From JAFKFH01 sp017307375 (lineage in GTDB: Bacteria; Pseudomonadota; Alphaproteobacteria; Ferrovibrionales; Ferrovibrionaceae), in the NCBI GenBank assembly GCA_965229335.1, contig OZ245874.1:5952001-6016000 (forward strand): a DNA stretch of 64,000 nt, read 5' to 3'. Each line of letters starts with the position of its first letter. Position 1 is the stretch's first letter. Positions 35,857 through 44,383 of the stretch are shown one piece after another. The notes under the pieces are model-generated. The model saw only the letters and a list, made by a program, of their open reading frames with translations. It ran no database searches and was not told where the DNA came from. The translations under genes were made by a program, and so were the position numbers.

Positions 35857-36884
35857 AACAGGCTGCCGCGCGCCTCGGGTCGCACGGCAGCCTGCGGCCC
35901 ACGGCCTGGGCGATCGCGATAACCGGCGCCACCGCACTGGCGCTCGTCCTCGGGCTGATGGCCGGCGCCCGGCCGTTGACCCCTGGCCAGTTGCTGGGCG
36001 TCCTGCTCGCCCCTGACGGCAAGATCGACTCGATCCTGGTCTGGACGTTGCGCCTGCCGCGCAGCCTCGTTGCGACTGCTGCCGGCGCAGGGCTCGGCGT
36101 CTCGGGCTATCTGCTGCAGACCTTGACGCGCAATCCGCTCGCCGGCCCCGGCCTGACCGGCGTTTCGGCGGGCGCGGTGGCCACGATCGTGTTCTGCTTC
36201 GTCTTCATGCCCTGGCTGTCATCGGCCTTCTATCCGCCGATCGGGCTGCTGGGCGGCCTCGCCGCCGCGGCGGTGACCTTCTGGATCGCGCGCGGCGGCC
36301 GGGGGCGTCCGCTGCATCTGGCGCTCGGCGGGATCAGCGTCTCGCTCTTCCTCGGCGCGCTGACCACCTATTTCCTGATGCTGAGCGGCCCGCAGGTGCC
36401 CTCGCTGCTGTTCTGGCTGTCGGGCGGCTTCCAGGGCCGCAGCTGGTCGCATCTTGCCCATGTCGTGCCCTGGGTCGCCATCGGCCTGGCCGGTGCGCTG
36501 CTCTGCCGGCGCGTCATCGGCCTGTTGCTGCTCAGCGAGGATGCCGCCGCCGGGATGGGCGTCAATCTCGCCTTCTGGAAGCCGGTGGTCCTGCTGCTGG
36601 CGGTGTTGCCCGTCGCCGGGATCGCCCCGGTTGCCGGCCCCGTCGCCTTCGTCGGCCTGGCCTCGCCCCATCTGGCGCGCTTTCTGCGGCCGCAAGGACC
36701 GGGCGCCATGCTGGCATTGAGCGCCGCGATCGGCGCCTTCGTCACCGTCTCCGCCGATATCGTCGCCCGGACCGTCGCCCTGCCCCGCGAACTGCCGGTC
36801 AGCATCGTCGCGGCGCTGATCGGCGGCCCGGTCTTCGTCTATCTGGCCCAGAGCCGGTCGGCGCTATCCGGGGTCGCGCGTTGA
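35853..36884 (+). CDS. Iron-siderophore ABC transporter permease (FecCD family)
   Basis: A 343-residue inner-membrane permease with about nine or ten helices and FecCD motifs: LRLPRSLVATAAGAGLGVSG, TRNPLAGPGLTGVSAGA, and VGLASPHLARF near the C-terminus, which faces the ATPase. The GTG start overlaps the binding-protein stop. It works as a heterodimer with the next gene product. Confidence 0.93.
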   Translation: MKQAAARLGSHGSLRPTAWAIAITGATALALVLGLMAGARPLTPGQLLGVLLAPDGKIDSILVWTLRLPRSLVATAAGAGLGVSGYLLQTLTRNPLAGPGLTGVSAGAVATIVFCFVFMPWLSSAFYPPIGLLGGLAAAAVTFWIARGGRGRPLHLALGGISVSLFLGALTTYFLMLSGPQVPSLLFWLSGGFQGRSWSHLAHVVPWVAIGLAGALLCRRVIGLLLLSEDAAAGMGVNLAFWKPVVLLLAVLPVAGIAPVAGPVAFVGLASPHLARFLRPQGPGAMLALSAAIGAFVTVSADIVARTVALPRELPVSIVAALIGGPVFVYLAQSRSALSGVAR

Positions 36885-37924
36885 GTACCGCGGTCGTCGA
36901 GACAAGGCCGCGCCGCAATCCGGTCCCGCTGCTCGTATCCTGCGGCTTGCTGGCCGCCGGCGCGGTGCTGCTGGCCGTGTTCCTCGGCGTCGTGGCGATC
37001 GCCCCGGCCGAAATCGTCGCGGTACTGACCGGCAAGGGATCGATCGAGGCGCGCTCGATCATCCTGGATATCCGCCTGCCGCGCATCGTCACCGGCGTCC
37101 TGGCGGGCATCCATTTCGCCATTGCCGGACTGCTGCTGCAGGCGATCACGCGCAATCCGCTGGCCGACCCCTCCGTCATGGGCGTCTCGCAGGGCGCCAC
37201 ACTCGGTGTGACCTTATTCCTGCTGTTCAGTGTCTATCTGAACGATCCCGGCAGCACGGCGCGGGTCACGGCCCTGCCGCTGGAATGGCTGCCCGCGGTC
37301 GGCATGCTGGGTGGGCTGCTCGCCGGAGCCTTTATCTACCTGCTCGCCTTCCGCCGCGATCTCGGCCCCCTGCGCGTCACCCTCTGCGGCGTCGCGGTCG
37401 GCAGCATCCTGCATGCGCTGGCCATCGGGCTGATCGCCGGCTGGGGTTCGGCGCGAATCGACGTGCTGCTCGAATGGCTGGCCGGCAGCCTCTATGCGCG
37501 CAGCTGGGACCATGCGCTGTTCCTGGCGCCGTTCACCGTGGCGGGCCTGCTGGCGCTGTATCCGCTGCGCCGGGCACTGGACCTCCTGCAGTTCGATCCG
37601 GCGGTCGCGCGCTCGTTCGGGCTGTCCTATCGCCTGCATTTCTCGCTGGCGCTGCTGCTGGCTTGCGGCCTGGCCGCGAGTGCGGTAGGCGTCGTCGGAC
37701 CCATCGTCTTCGTCGGGCTGATCGTGCCGCATATGGCCCGCACAGTCGCGCGCGGTCGCCCTGCCCTGATCCTGCCGGCCGCGATCGCGCTGGGCGCGAT
37801 CGTCGTCACCCTGGCCGACCTCGTCGGCCGGCTGGCCGGCCGCACCGACGAGATTCCCATCGGTGTCGTCACCGCGATCTGCGGCGCCCCGGTCCTGATC
37901 GCGCTGCTGCGCCGCGTGCCCTGA
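36881..37924 (+). CDS. Iron-siderophore ABC transporter permease, second subunit (FecCD family)
   Basis: A 347-residue permease paralogous to the preceding one. Motifs are IRLPRIVTGVLAGIHFAIAG, TRNPLADPSVMGVSQGA and VGLIVPHMARTV. The start is a TTG overlapping the stop of the first permease by four bases; no ATG fits. Having two distinct FecCD subunits and one ATPase gives the FecBCDE arrangement. Confidence 0.92.
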   Translation: MSTAVVETRPRRNPVPLLVSCGLLAAGAVLLAVFLGVVAIAPAEIVAVLTGKGSIEARSIILDIRLPRIVTGVLAGIHFAIAGLLLQAITRNPLADPSVMGVSQGATLGVTLFLLFSVYLNDPGSTARVTALPLEWLPAVGMLGGLLAGAFIYLLAFRRDLGPLRVTLCGVAVGSILHALAIGLIAGWGSARIDVLLEWLAGSLYARSWDHALFLAPFTVAGLLALYPLRRALDLLQFDPAVARSFGLSYRLHFSLALLLACGLAASAVGVVGPIVFVGLIVPHMARTVARGRPALILPAAIALGAIVVTLADLVGRLAGRTDEIPIGVVTAICGAPVLIALLRRVP

Positions 37925-37931
37925 GGACGCC

Positions 37932-38735
37932 ATGCCGCTTGCCTGCACGCAACTGACAGTCGCCTATGGTCGCCGCGTCGCCCTGCAGGACTTCGGCCTG
38001 GCACTCGCCCCGGGCGAGGTGCGCGGCCTGATCGGGCCGAACGGCTCGGGCAAGAGCACGGCGCTGCAGGCGCTGGCCGGGCTGGTCAGGCCGCAGGCGG
38101 GCGCCGTCACCATCGGCGGCGAGCCGGTTGCCGCGTTGGGGCGCCGCGCGCTGGCCCGCCGCCTCGCCTATCTGCCGCAGCAGCCGGCCGCACCGGACGG
38201 GATGACGGTGGAGCAGCTGGTGCGCCAGGGGCGGTTCGCCCATGTCGGGCTGTTCCGCAGCTTCGGCCGGCATGATCGGGCCGTCGTCGACTGGGCGCTG
38301 GAAAGCACCGGCCTTGCCGACTTCGCCGATCGGTCGCTGCGCGAACTGTCGGGCGGCGAGCGCCAGCGCGCCTGGATCTCGGCCGCCATCGCCCAGGAAG
38401 CCACGATCCTGCTGCTGGACGAGCCGACTTCGTTCCTCGATATCGGCTACCAGGTCGAGGTGCTCGACCTGGTCCATCGCCTGTCGCAGGAACGTGGCGT
38501 CACCATCGTCATGTCGATCCACGACATCAACCAGGCGATGGCCGTGTGCGACCGGATTTCCCTGCTGGAGAAAGGCCGCCCGGTATTCGACGGGCTGCCC
38601 GCCGACCTGGCCGCCAGCGGGCTGGTCGAACAGGTATTCAAGGTGCGGGGCAGCTTCGTCCCGCTGGCATCGGACGCGCTGCCCCATTTCGATGTCGAGC
38701 TGGCCCGGCGCCGCACCGGCGTCAGCGCGGCCTGA
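37932..38735 (+). CDS. Iron-siderophore ABC transporter ATP-binding protein (FecE-like)
   Basis: A 267-residue ATPase. Walker A is GPNGSGKST, the Q-loop LPQQPAAPDGMTVEQLV, the signature LSGGERQRAW, and Walker B ILLLDEPTSFLDI, with the H-loop His in SIHDINQAM. It starts seven bases after the second permease and ends 14 bases inside the 3' end of the convergent methyltransferase gene. Confidence 0.94.
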   Translation: MPLACTQLTVAYGRRVALQDFGLALAPGEVRGLIGPNGSGKSTALQALAGLVRPQAGAVTIGGEPVAALGRRALARRLAYLPQQPAAPDGMTVEQLVRQGRFAHVGLFRSFGRHDRAVVDWALESTGLADFADRSLRELSGGERQRAWISAAIAQEATILLLDEPTSFLDIGYQVEVLDLVHRLSQERGVTIVMSIHDINQAMAVCDRISLLEKGRPVFDGLPADLAASGLVEQVFKVRGSFVPLASDALPHFDVELARRRTGVSAA

Positions 38736-39405
38736 CCAGGCGGAAGACGATCTTGGTTTCGGTGTAGTAGTCGAGCGCGTCGGCGAAATCCGGCATCCAG
38801 CCGTCCGGCAGATAAGGCACGAAACCGGTGAAGCCCAGCTTGCGCGCCGCCACCTTGAACCCGGCTTCGGCGAAGATGCGGGCGTAGTCGGCGATCGAGC
38901 GGTCCTGCACCACCGTATTCGTCCGCTCGGCAACCAGCTTGCGCCATTCGGGCCACAGCGGATTGTCGGTGTGACAGCCGGTGACGGCATAGTAGACGCC
39001 GCCCGGCTTCAGGGCCGCGTGAATGTCCCGCGCATGCCCCGCGATATCCTCGATCAGGTAGATCACCTCATGGCTGAAGGCGAGATCGAATTCGTCGATC
39101 CAGCCGACCAGGCGGGCCGCGGTCTGGTACTGGATCGGCAGGTTGCCCTTCAGCGCGTTCGCCTGGGCGATCGACTGTTCGGCGATATCGATGCCGAGCG
39201 CCTTGCGGAACGGCCTGAGCGCATGCAGGTGACGCAGGAAGCCACCCTGGTTGCAGCCGAAATCAAGGACCGTGCGGGTCGACAGATCCTGCTCGGGCAC
39301 CAGGCCGATCAGATGCCGCCAGATCGGCGCATGACCATCGGCCATCGCATTTTCGGCATCGGGATCGACATACCAGGTGGCGATCGTTCCGGCATTCGGC
39401 GACAT
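38722..39405 (-). CDS. Class I SAM-dependent methyltransferase
   Basis: A 227-residue methyltransferase. Motif I is VLDFGCNQGGFLRHL, motif II contains LGIDIAEQSI, and the catalytic-side segment is LAFSHEVIYLIED. The C-terminal LGFTGFVPYLPDGWMPDF is not one I can tie to a known substrate. It converges with the iron transporter ATPase (14-base overlap of 3' ends). The substrate is unknown; small-molecule or peptide targets are both possible. Confidence 0.85.
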   Translation of the reverse strand: MSPNAGTIATWYVDPDAENAMADGHAPIWRHLIGLVPEQDLSTRTVLDFGCNQGGFLRHLHALRPFRKALGIDIAEQSIAQANALKGNLPIQYQTAARLVGWIDEFDLAFSHEVIYLIEDIAGHARDIHAALKPGGVYYAVTGCHTDNPLWPEWRKLVAERTNTVVQDRSIADYARIFAEAGFKVAARKLGFTGFVPYLPDGWMPDFADALDYYTETKIVFRLVRPR

Positions 39406-39458
39406 CGGCTTTTACTCCTGCAGACACTGTCCACGACATAGCCTGACCGGCGCCGAAG

Positions 39459-40385
39459 TCAAAGCAGTTCGGGCAGCAGATTGGCCACGGCAATGCCCTG
39501 CCGCGCCAGCTCGGCACGAATGGCGGCGACCAGCCGGCGCACCGCCGGTTCCTCCCATTGCATGGCCGAGCGCGCGACCAGCGCGATATCTCGGCTCAAT
39601 GCCTGCACATCGCGCAGTACCGGAGCGACGAGGCGCCCGGCGGCGAGGTGCGGGGCGACCTCCTGGGCCAGGAAGAAGCCGCCACCACGACCGGCCAGCG
39701 CCAGATGCAGCCCGACATCCATCGGGACCTCGATGTGATGCCGGGCGCGTCCGGCCACCGCCATGACCACGTCGGGGGTCACCTGCCACCAGCGCATCAG
39801 CAGGAAACTCGGCAGCACCTCGAGCACGGCATCGATCGAGGCCGGCCCGCCTGCCGGCCACAGGGCGGGGCTGACGGCGAACACCACCGGCTCGGCCACC
39901 GTCAGCGCGACCGACGGCTGATCGAGCAGCGGATCGAGATTGGGCCAGGCGAGCATCGCAAGATCGACGGCGCGGTCGTGCAGCGCCGCGACCAGCTCAT
40001 GATGCAGCCCCTCGCGCAACACCAGGGTCATGCCGGGATCCTCGGCCAGCAGCCGCTCGACCACCGGCCCCATCAGAAGCGAGGATTGCGAGCGCAGCAC
40101 GGCCATCGAGAGATGCCCGCCCTGGCCGCGCCCGGCCAGCCGCGCCGCCTCGACCCCCTCGCCCCACATCGCCAGCAGGCGCCGCGCATAAGGCAGGAAG
40201 CGGCGACCGCGATCGGTCAGTTGCAGCCGGCGGCCGCGGCGGAACAGAAGCCCGCCCAGCCGCGCCTCCAGCGCCTGGATGCGCAGCGAGACCGCGCCTT
40301 GGGTCAGGTCGAGCCGGGCGGCGGCGCGGGTGAAGCTGCCTTCGCGGGCCACCTGGTCGAAGGCCTGCAGCAGGTCGACATCCAT
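39459..40385 (-). CDS. LysR family transcriptional regulator
   Basis: A 308-residue regulator with an N-terminal winged helix (FTRAAARLDLTQGAVSLRIQ, about 18-37) and a C-terminal periplasmic-binding-like effector domain (about 90-300). It is divergent from a GNAT acetyltransferase gene, with 98 bases between them, so control of that gene and the downstream EamA transporter is possible. The inducer is unknown. Confidence 0.92.
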   Translation of the reverse strand: MDVDLLQAFDQVAREGSFTRAAARLDLTQGAVSLRIQALEARLGGLLFRRGRRLQLTDRGRRFLPYARRLLAMWGEGVEAARLAGRGQGGHLSMAVLRSQSSLLMGPVVERLLAEDPGMTLVLREGLHHELVAALHDRAVDLAMLAWPNLDPLLDQPSVALTVAEPVVFAVSPALWPAGGPASIDAVLEVLPSFLLMRWWQVTPDVVMAVAGRARHHIEVPMDVGLHLALAGRGGGFFLAQEVAPHLAAGRLVAPVLRDVQALSRDIALVARSAMQWEEPAVRRLVAAIRAELARQGIAVANLLPELL

Positions 40386-40483
40386 CTATGAGAATTCCTA
40401 ATGCAAGCCATGGGTAGAGCCCCATTGAAGCACGACGGAATCGGCAGTCATATGAGCTTGTCAAATTCCTTGGACCAAAGACG

Positions 40484-40978
40484 ATGCTTATCCGCGACGC
40501 CCACGAAGACGACTTGCCGGCGATCCTGGCCATTCACAACGATGCCGTGCTGACCACGACGGCAATCTGGAACTCGACCGCGGTCGACCTCGAAGACCGC
40601 CGCGCCTGGCTCGCCGCCCGCCGCCAGGCGGGCTACCCGGTATTGGTGGCCGAACAGGCCGGCGAGGTCGCGGGTTATGCCAGTTTCGGCGACTGGCGCG
40701 CCTGGGAAGGCTATCGGTTCACCGTCGAGAACTCGATCTACATCCGCGCCGACAGGCGTGGCCGCGGGATCGGGTCGGCCCTGCTGGCCCCGCTGGTCGC
40801 GGCGGCGGGCAGGCTGGGCAAACATGTGATGGTGGCCGGCATAGAAGCCGGCAACGCAGCCTCGATCCGCCTGCATCACCGCCACGGCTTTGTCCAGGTC
40901 GGGCATTTCCGCGAAGTCGGCGAAAAGTTCGGCCGCTGGCTCGACCTCGTGTTCCTGCAACGGACCCTCGCCCGCTGA
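40484..40978 (+). CDS. GNAT N-acetyltransferase, phosphinothricin/methionine sulfoximine type
   Basis: A 164-residue GNAT enzyme. IRDAHEDDLPAILAIHNDAV at the N-terminus and the acetyl-CoA motif RRGRGIGSALL, with VAGIEAGNAASIRLHHRHGF after it, are typical of the PAT/MnaT group that acetylates the amino group of phosphinothricin, methionine sulfone or methionine sulfoximine. Natural substrates are probably toxic amino-acid analogues. It is followed four bases later by an EamA transporter, suggesting acetylation plus export. Confidence 0.87.
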   Translation: MLIRDAHEDDLPAILAIHNDAVLTTTAIWNSTAVDLEDRRAWLAARRQAGYPVLVAEQAGEVAGYASFGDWRAWEGYRFTVENSIYIRADRRGRGIGSALLAPLVAAAGRLGKHVMVAGIEAGNAASIRLHHRHGFVQVGHFREVGEKFGRWLDLVFLQRTLAR

Positions 40979-40982
40979 ACGA

Positions 40983-41822
40983 ATGGAACTGATCGTCTTC
41001 CTCGCGGCGCTGGCGAGTGCCGCGCTGCACGCCGGCTGGAATGCCGGCGTCAAGGTGAGCGCGTCCCGCGACGACGCGGTCGCCGCCGTCGTGATCGGCT
41101 GCGGGCTGGTCTCGGTGCCGCTGCTGCTGTTCGTCCCGTTGCCCCAGACGGCCGCCCTGCCCTGGATGGGGCTGGCGGTCGTGGCCAACCTGGCCTCGAT
41201 CAAGGCGCTGACCACGGCCTATCGCTTCGGCGACTTCGCCCTGGCCTATCCACTGGCGCGCGGCGGCGCGCCGCTGGTGGTCGCCGGACTTTCGGCACTG
41301 CTGATCGGCGAGCCGGCGACGCCGATGATGCTGGCCGGCATCGCCGCGATCTCGGCGGGCATGGCCATCCTGGCGCTGGATGGGCGGCGGCGCGGCGGCG
41401 GCGGGGTCAAGGCGGTCCTGCCCGCGCTGCTGTCGGCCGTGCTGATCGGCTGCTACTCGTTCATCGATGCGATGGGCGTGCGCCAATCCGGCTCGGCGGC
41501 CGGATACGGGCTGATGGTCTCGGTGCTCAACGGCTGCATGTTCGCCGCGATGCAGGGCGTGCGCCGCCGCAACCCGGTGCTGCTGGTCACGCGCCAGTGG
41601 CGGATCATGATCTTCGCCGTGCCGGCGTCGGTCACCTCCTACATCCTGGTGCTGTGGGCGATGACGCGGGCGCCGGTGCCGCTGGTCGCCTCGCTGCGCG
41701 AGACGTCGGTCCTGTTCGCCACGCTGTTTGCGGCCTTCATCCTGAAGGAGCGCGTCGGACCCTGGCGCTGGCTGGCCGCAGGCGCCGTCGTCGCCGGCAT
41801 CGCGCTGTTGCGCCTGGCGTGA
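40983..41822 (+). CDS. EamA/DMT family transporter
   Basis: A 279-residue membrane protein with ten predicted helices in two EamA repeats (about 1-130 and 145-279), e.g. ALASAALHAGWNAGVKV and ILVLWAMTRAPVPLVASLRE. Drug/metabolite transporters of this kind often export amino acids or metabolites. The ATG at 40983 lies four bases after the GNAT stop, indicating an operon. The upstream in-frame extension lies inside the GNAT gene and is discarded. Confidence 0.9.
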   Translation: MELIVFLAALASAALHAGWNAGVKVSASRDDAVAAVVIGCGLVSVPLLLFVPLPQTAALPWMGLAVVANLASIKALTTAYRFGDFALAYPLARGGAPLVVAGLSALLIGEPATPMMLAGIAAISAGMAILALDGRRRGGGGVKAVLPALLSAVLIGCYSFIDAMGVRQSGSAAGYGLMVSVLNGCMFAAMQGVRRRNPVLLVTRQWRIMIFAVPASVTSYILVLWAMTRAPVPLVASLRETSVLFATLFAAFILKERVGPWRWLAAGAVVAGIALLRLA

Positions 41823-41860
41823 ACAGACCCTATCTGGACTGACGAGAAGGAGAGCAGCAG

Positions 41861-42382
41861 ATGTTCGAGGCCCACGCGATATCCGCGGCCGACAAGCCGA
41901 CGTTCTACGCCGAGCTGGCGCAGCAGCTGGAAGGCCTGCTGCACGGCGAGACCGATCCGATCGCCAACGCCGCCAATACCTCGGCCCTGCTCTACGACGC
42001 GATGCCCGAGCTGAACTGGGCCGGGTTCTATTTCATGCGTGGCGATGGTCTCGTCGTCGGCCCGTTCCAGGGCAAGCCGGCCTGCGTGCGCATTCCCGTC
42101 GGCCGCGGCGTCTGCGGCTCGGCGGTCGCCCGCCGGGCCTCGATCCTGGTCGAGGACGTCCATGCCTTCCCCGGCCATATCGCCTGCGATGCCGCCTCGC
42201 GCTCGGAACTGGTGGTGCCGCTCATGCGCGACGGCGCCGTGCTCGGCGTCATCGATCTCGACAGCCCGGCCCCGGCCCGCTTCGATCCGGATGACCAGGC
42301 CGGCATCGAGACGATCGCGCGGATCTATCTCGCCGCCAGCTATCCGGCGGGCCGGCCGGGGCCGGATGCCGTCGGCCGCTGA
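41861..42382 (+). CDS. msrC: Free methionine-(R)-sulfoxide reductase (GAF-type, fRMsr)
   Basis: A 173-residue single GAF domain that reduces free L-methionine-(R)-sulfoxide using thioredoxin. The three conserved catalytic or recycling cysteines are present in KPACVRIP, GRGVCGSA and HIACDAASRSE, with the surrounding VEDVHAFPGH block. AAGGAGAG precedes the ATG. The convergent neighbour encodes MsrA, which reduces the S-epimer, so this locus covers both stereoisomers. Confidence 0.93.
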   Translation: MFEAHAISAADKPTFYAELAQQLEGLLHGETDPIANAANTSALLYDAMPELNWAGFYFMRGDGLVVGPFQGKPACVRIPVGRGVCGSAVARRASILVEDVHAFPGHIACDAASRSELVVPLMRDGAVLGVIDLDSPAPARFDPDDQAGIETIARIYLAASYPAGRPGPDAVGR

Positions 42383-42414
42383 TCGGCGCGAACCGCCCCC
42401 AAGGTGCCCGCGCG

Positions 42415-43116
42415 TTACTGGCCGGCATCCGCCACCAGCACCGGCTTCTCGCGGTAGACGCCGGGAAACAGGCGCTTCAGGTTCTCGACCTTCGGCAGAT
42501 CGTTGATCACGATGTAGGGCTGGCGCGGATTCCGGATCAGGTAATCCTGGTGGTATTCCTCGGCCGGGTAGAAGGTCTGGCCCGGCTCGATCTTGGTCGC
42601 GATCTTCTTCGGGAACGCACGGGCCTGATCGAGCTGGGCGATATAGGCCGCCGCCACCCGCCCCTGCTCGTCGTCCTGCGGGAAGATCGCCGACCGGTAT
42701 TGCGTCCCGACATCGGGTCCCTGGCGATCGAGTTCGGTCGGGTCGTGGGCGACCGAGAAATAGATCTGCATCAGCCGGCCGAACGAGATCTTGCGGGGAT
42801 CGTAGGTGATGCGCACGGCCTCGGCATGGCCGGTCCAGCCGCGGCTGACCTTCTGGTAGTCGGCCGTCTCGGCCTTGCCGCCGGCATAGCCCGACACGGC
42901 ATTGCTGACGCCGTCGACATGCTGGAAAACGCCCTGCACGCCCCAGAAACATCCGCCGGCGAACACCGCGGTCGCGGTGGCGGCCGGTCCGGCGGCAAGG
43001 TCGACCGCAGGCGGCGCGATGACCACGGCATCTTCCGCCGCCGACGGCAACGCACGGAACGCGATGCCGGCCAGCAGCAGCGCGCCGACGACCATGGCAG
43101 GATAGATCTTGGACAT
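42415..43116 (-). CDS. msrA: Exported peptide-methionine (S)-S-oxide reductase
   Basis: A 233-residue MsrA. An N-terminal signal peptide (about 1-27, ending PSAAE) suggests a periplasmic enzyme. The catalytic motif is GGCFWG, followed by YAGGKAETADYQKV and PQDDEQGR. This Cys is the only cysteine in the entire protein: the resolving cysteines near the C-terminus of E. coli MsrA are missing, so it is a 1-Cys form needing an external reductant. It converges with the fRMsr gene, 32 bases between stop codons. Confidence 0.93.
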   Translation of the reverse strand: MSKIYPAMVVGALLLAGIAFRALPSAAEDAVVIAPPAVDLAAGPAATATAVFAGGCFWGVQGVFQHVDGVSNAVSGYAGGKAETADYQKVSRGWTGHAEAVRITYDPRKISFGRLMQIYFSVAHDPTELDRQGPDVGTQYRSAIFPQDDEQGRVAAAYIAQLDQARAFPKKIATKIEPGQTFYPAEEYHQDYLIRNPRQPYIVINDLPKVENLKRLFPGVYREKPVLVADAGQ

Positions 43117-43209
43117 GAACAGGCCTCCGACTGTGTGCGCGACGAGTCTAAACCCGGGACCGAATTCGGCACGTCACGAACCGGCGACGTCACGGCGACG
43201 TGAAACCCG

Positions 43210-43524
43210 TCAGTCCTGCAGTTCGACGTAACCCCGCTCGATCGCGCGCTCCAGCGCCTCGAAAGCCTGGCGGGCCTCGTCATAGGCCTCGCGCTTGGCC
43301 CTGATCTCGGCGAGATCGGCGGCGGCCGGGCGTACCAGACGCATCGCCGCGGCGAGATAGGCGCCACGCAGCTTGGCCACGGCGACGGCGAGTGCCAGCA
43401 CATGGTCGCGTCCCATGCGGGGCAGCACCTGGTTGAGCACCTCGCGATTGGCGAGCCTGATGCCGTGCTCGATTTCCTCGAGGATATGTCGCTGCCTCAG
43501 CAGCATGTCCGCGTCGCCCGACAT
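43210..43524 (-). CDS. Small helical hypothetical protein
   Basis: A 104-residue protein I do not recognise. It looks almost entirely helical, with LLRQRHILEEIEHGIRLANR and a C-terminal coiled-coil-like segment (EIRAKREAYDEARQAFEALE). There is no signal peptide or membrane helix. The ATG at 43524 is preferred over an upstream start that would add an Arg/Cys-rich stretch. It sits between msrA and a GNAT gene on the same strand. It might be a binding or regulatory protein. Confidence 0.65.
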   Translation of the reverse strand: MSGDADMLLRQRHILEEIEHGIRLANREVLNQVLPRMGRDHVLALAVAVAKLRGAYLAAAMRLVRPAAADLAEIRAKREAYDEARQAFEALERAIERGYVELQD

Positions 43525-43585
43525 GTCGGCCCTCCCCCTGCCCCGCCGCCGGCAGCAGAGTAGCAAGCGGCGGGGCGCAAGGAAA

Positions 43586-44107
43586 TCAGGCTGCGCGCGT
43601 CGCCTTCGTCACGGGCAGCGATGGCTTGCCGATCATGCCGGAGACGCCGTCGAGGGCACCCGGCGCCAGTTCCATCACCAGGAACCGGCCGGGGTCGACC
43701 CAGCCCGGCAGCTCCAGGCCGTGATCGAGCGCCGAATGGAAGCCGAAGGGCTCGTAATACGGCCGGTCGCCGACCAGCATGCAGATCTTGTGGCCGAGCC
43801 GGGTCGCGGCCCACAGGCTGTGGCGGATCAAGGCCTTGCCGATACCCTCGCCGCGCCGGGCCGGATCGACCGCGACGGGTCCGAGCATCACCGCCGGCCA
43901 GCGCCCGCCGATCTCGATCGGCCAGTAGCGGATCGAGCCGAGCAGCTTGTCGCCCTCGACGACGCAGAACGAGAGGCTGGCGATCGGGTCGACGCCGTCA
44001 CGCAGCTTGTAGACGGTCTTGAGATGGCGATCGGGGCCGAAGGACTGGTCGAGCAGCGCTTCGATGGCGGGCTCGGTGCCCGGCGGTTCGGAAATGATGG
44101 GCAGCAT
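43586..44107 (-). CDS. GNAT family N-acetyltransferase (YhbS-like)
   Basis: A 173-residue GNAT protein with the acetyl-CoA-binding motif VDPARRGEGIGKALI and a following LVGDRPYYEPFGF segment typical of the YhbS group. Substrate unknown. A 276-base gap separates its start from the divergent LysR gene at 44384; that gap holds only short inverted repeats, such as GCGCTC-TTGTG-GAGCGC (44249-44265). Confidence 0.9.
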   Translation of the reverse strand: MLPIISEPPGTEPAIEALLDQSFGPDRHLKTVYKLRDGVDPIASLSFCVVEGDKLLGSIRYWPIEIGGRWPAVMLGPVAVDPARRGEGIGKALIRHSLWAATRLGHKICMLVGDRPYYEPFGFHSALDHGLELPGWVDPGRFLVMELAPGALDGVSGMIGKPSLPVTKATRAA

Positions 44108-44383
44108 TGACGTGCTTCCTGGGACGACTTGGGCGACTGTTGGCGGTTGCTTGCTCCGCCGCTGACGCTGCCCGGGAAGGGGTCTGCCGTTGATGAGAGA
44201 AGCTCTCAGGAGGGACGGCGATCCGGGTTACGCGCGCACGACGGCCTTGCGCTCTTGTGGAGCGCGCGGCATTCGTCGTCGCTGGATCGTGACCCTCGTG
44301 ATCATGCTGGCTAAATATCATGCGTTCGGCGCGCAACAAAGCGGATTGTTGACGGAAACACACGCACCTTACAGAGTGCCGCC

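Noticed and set aside
40386..40483. LysR operator between the 39459 regulator and the GNAT gene
   Set aside because: AATTCCT-type elements occur twice but in direct, imperfect form; I could not define a convincing dyad.
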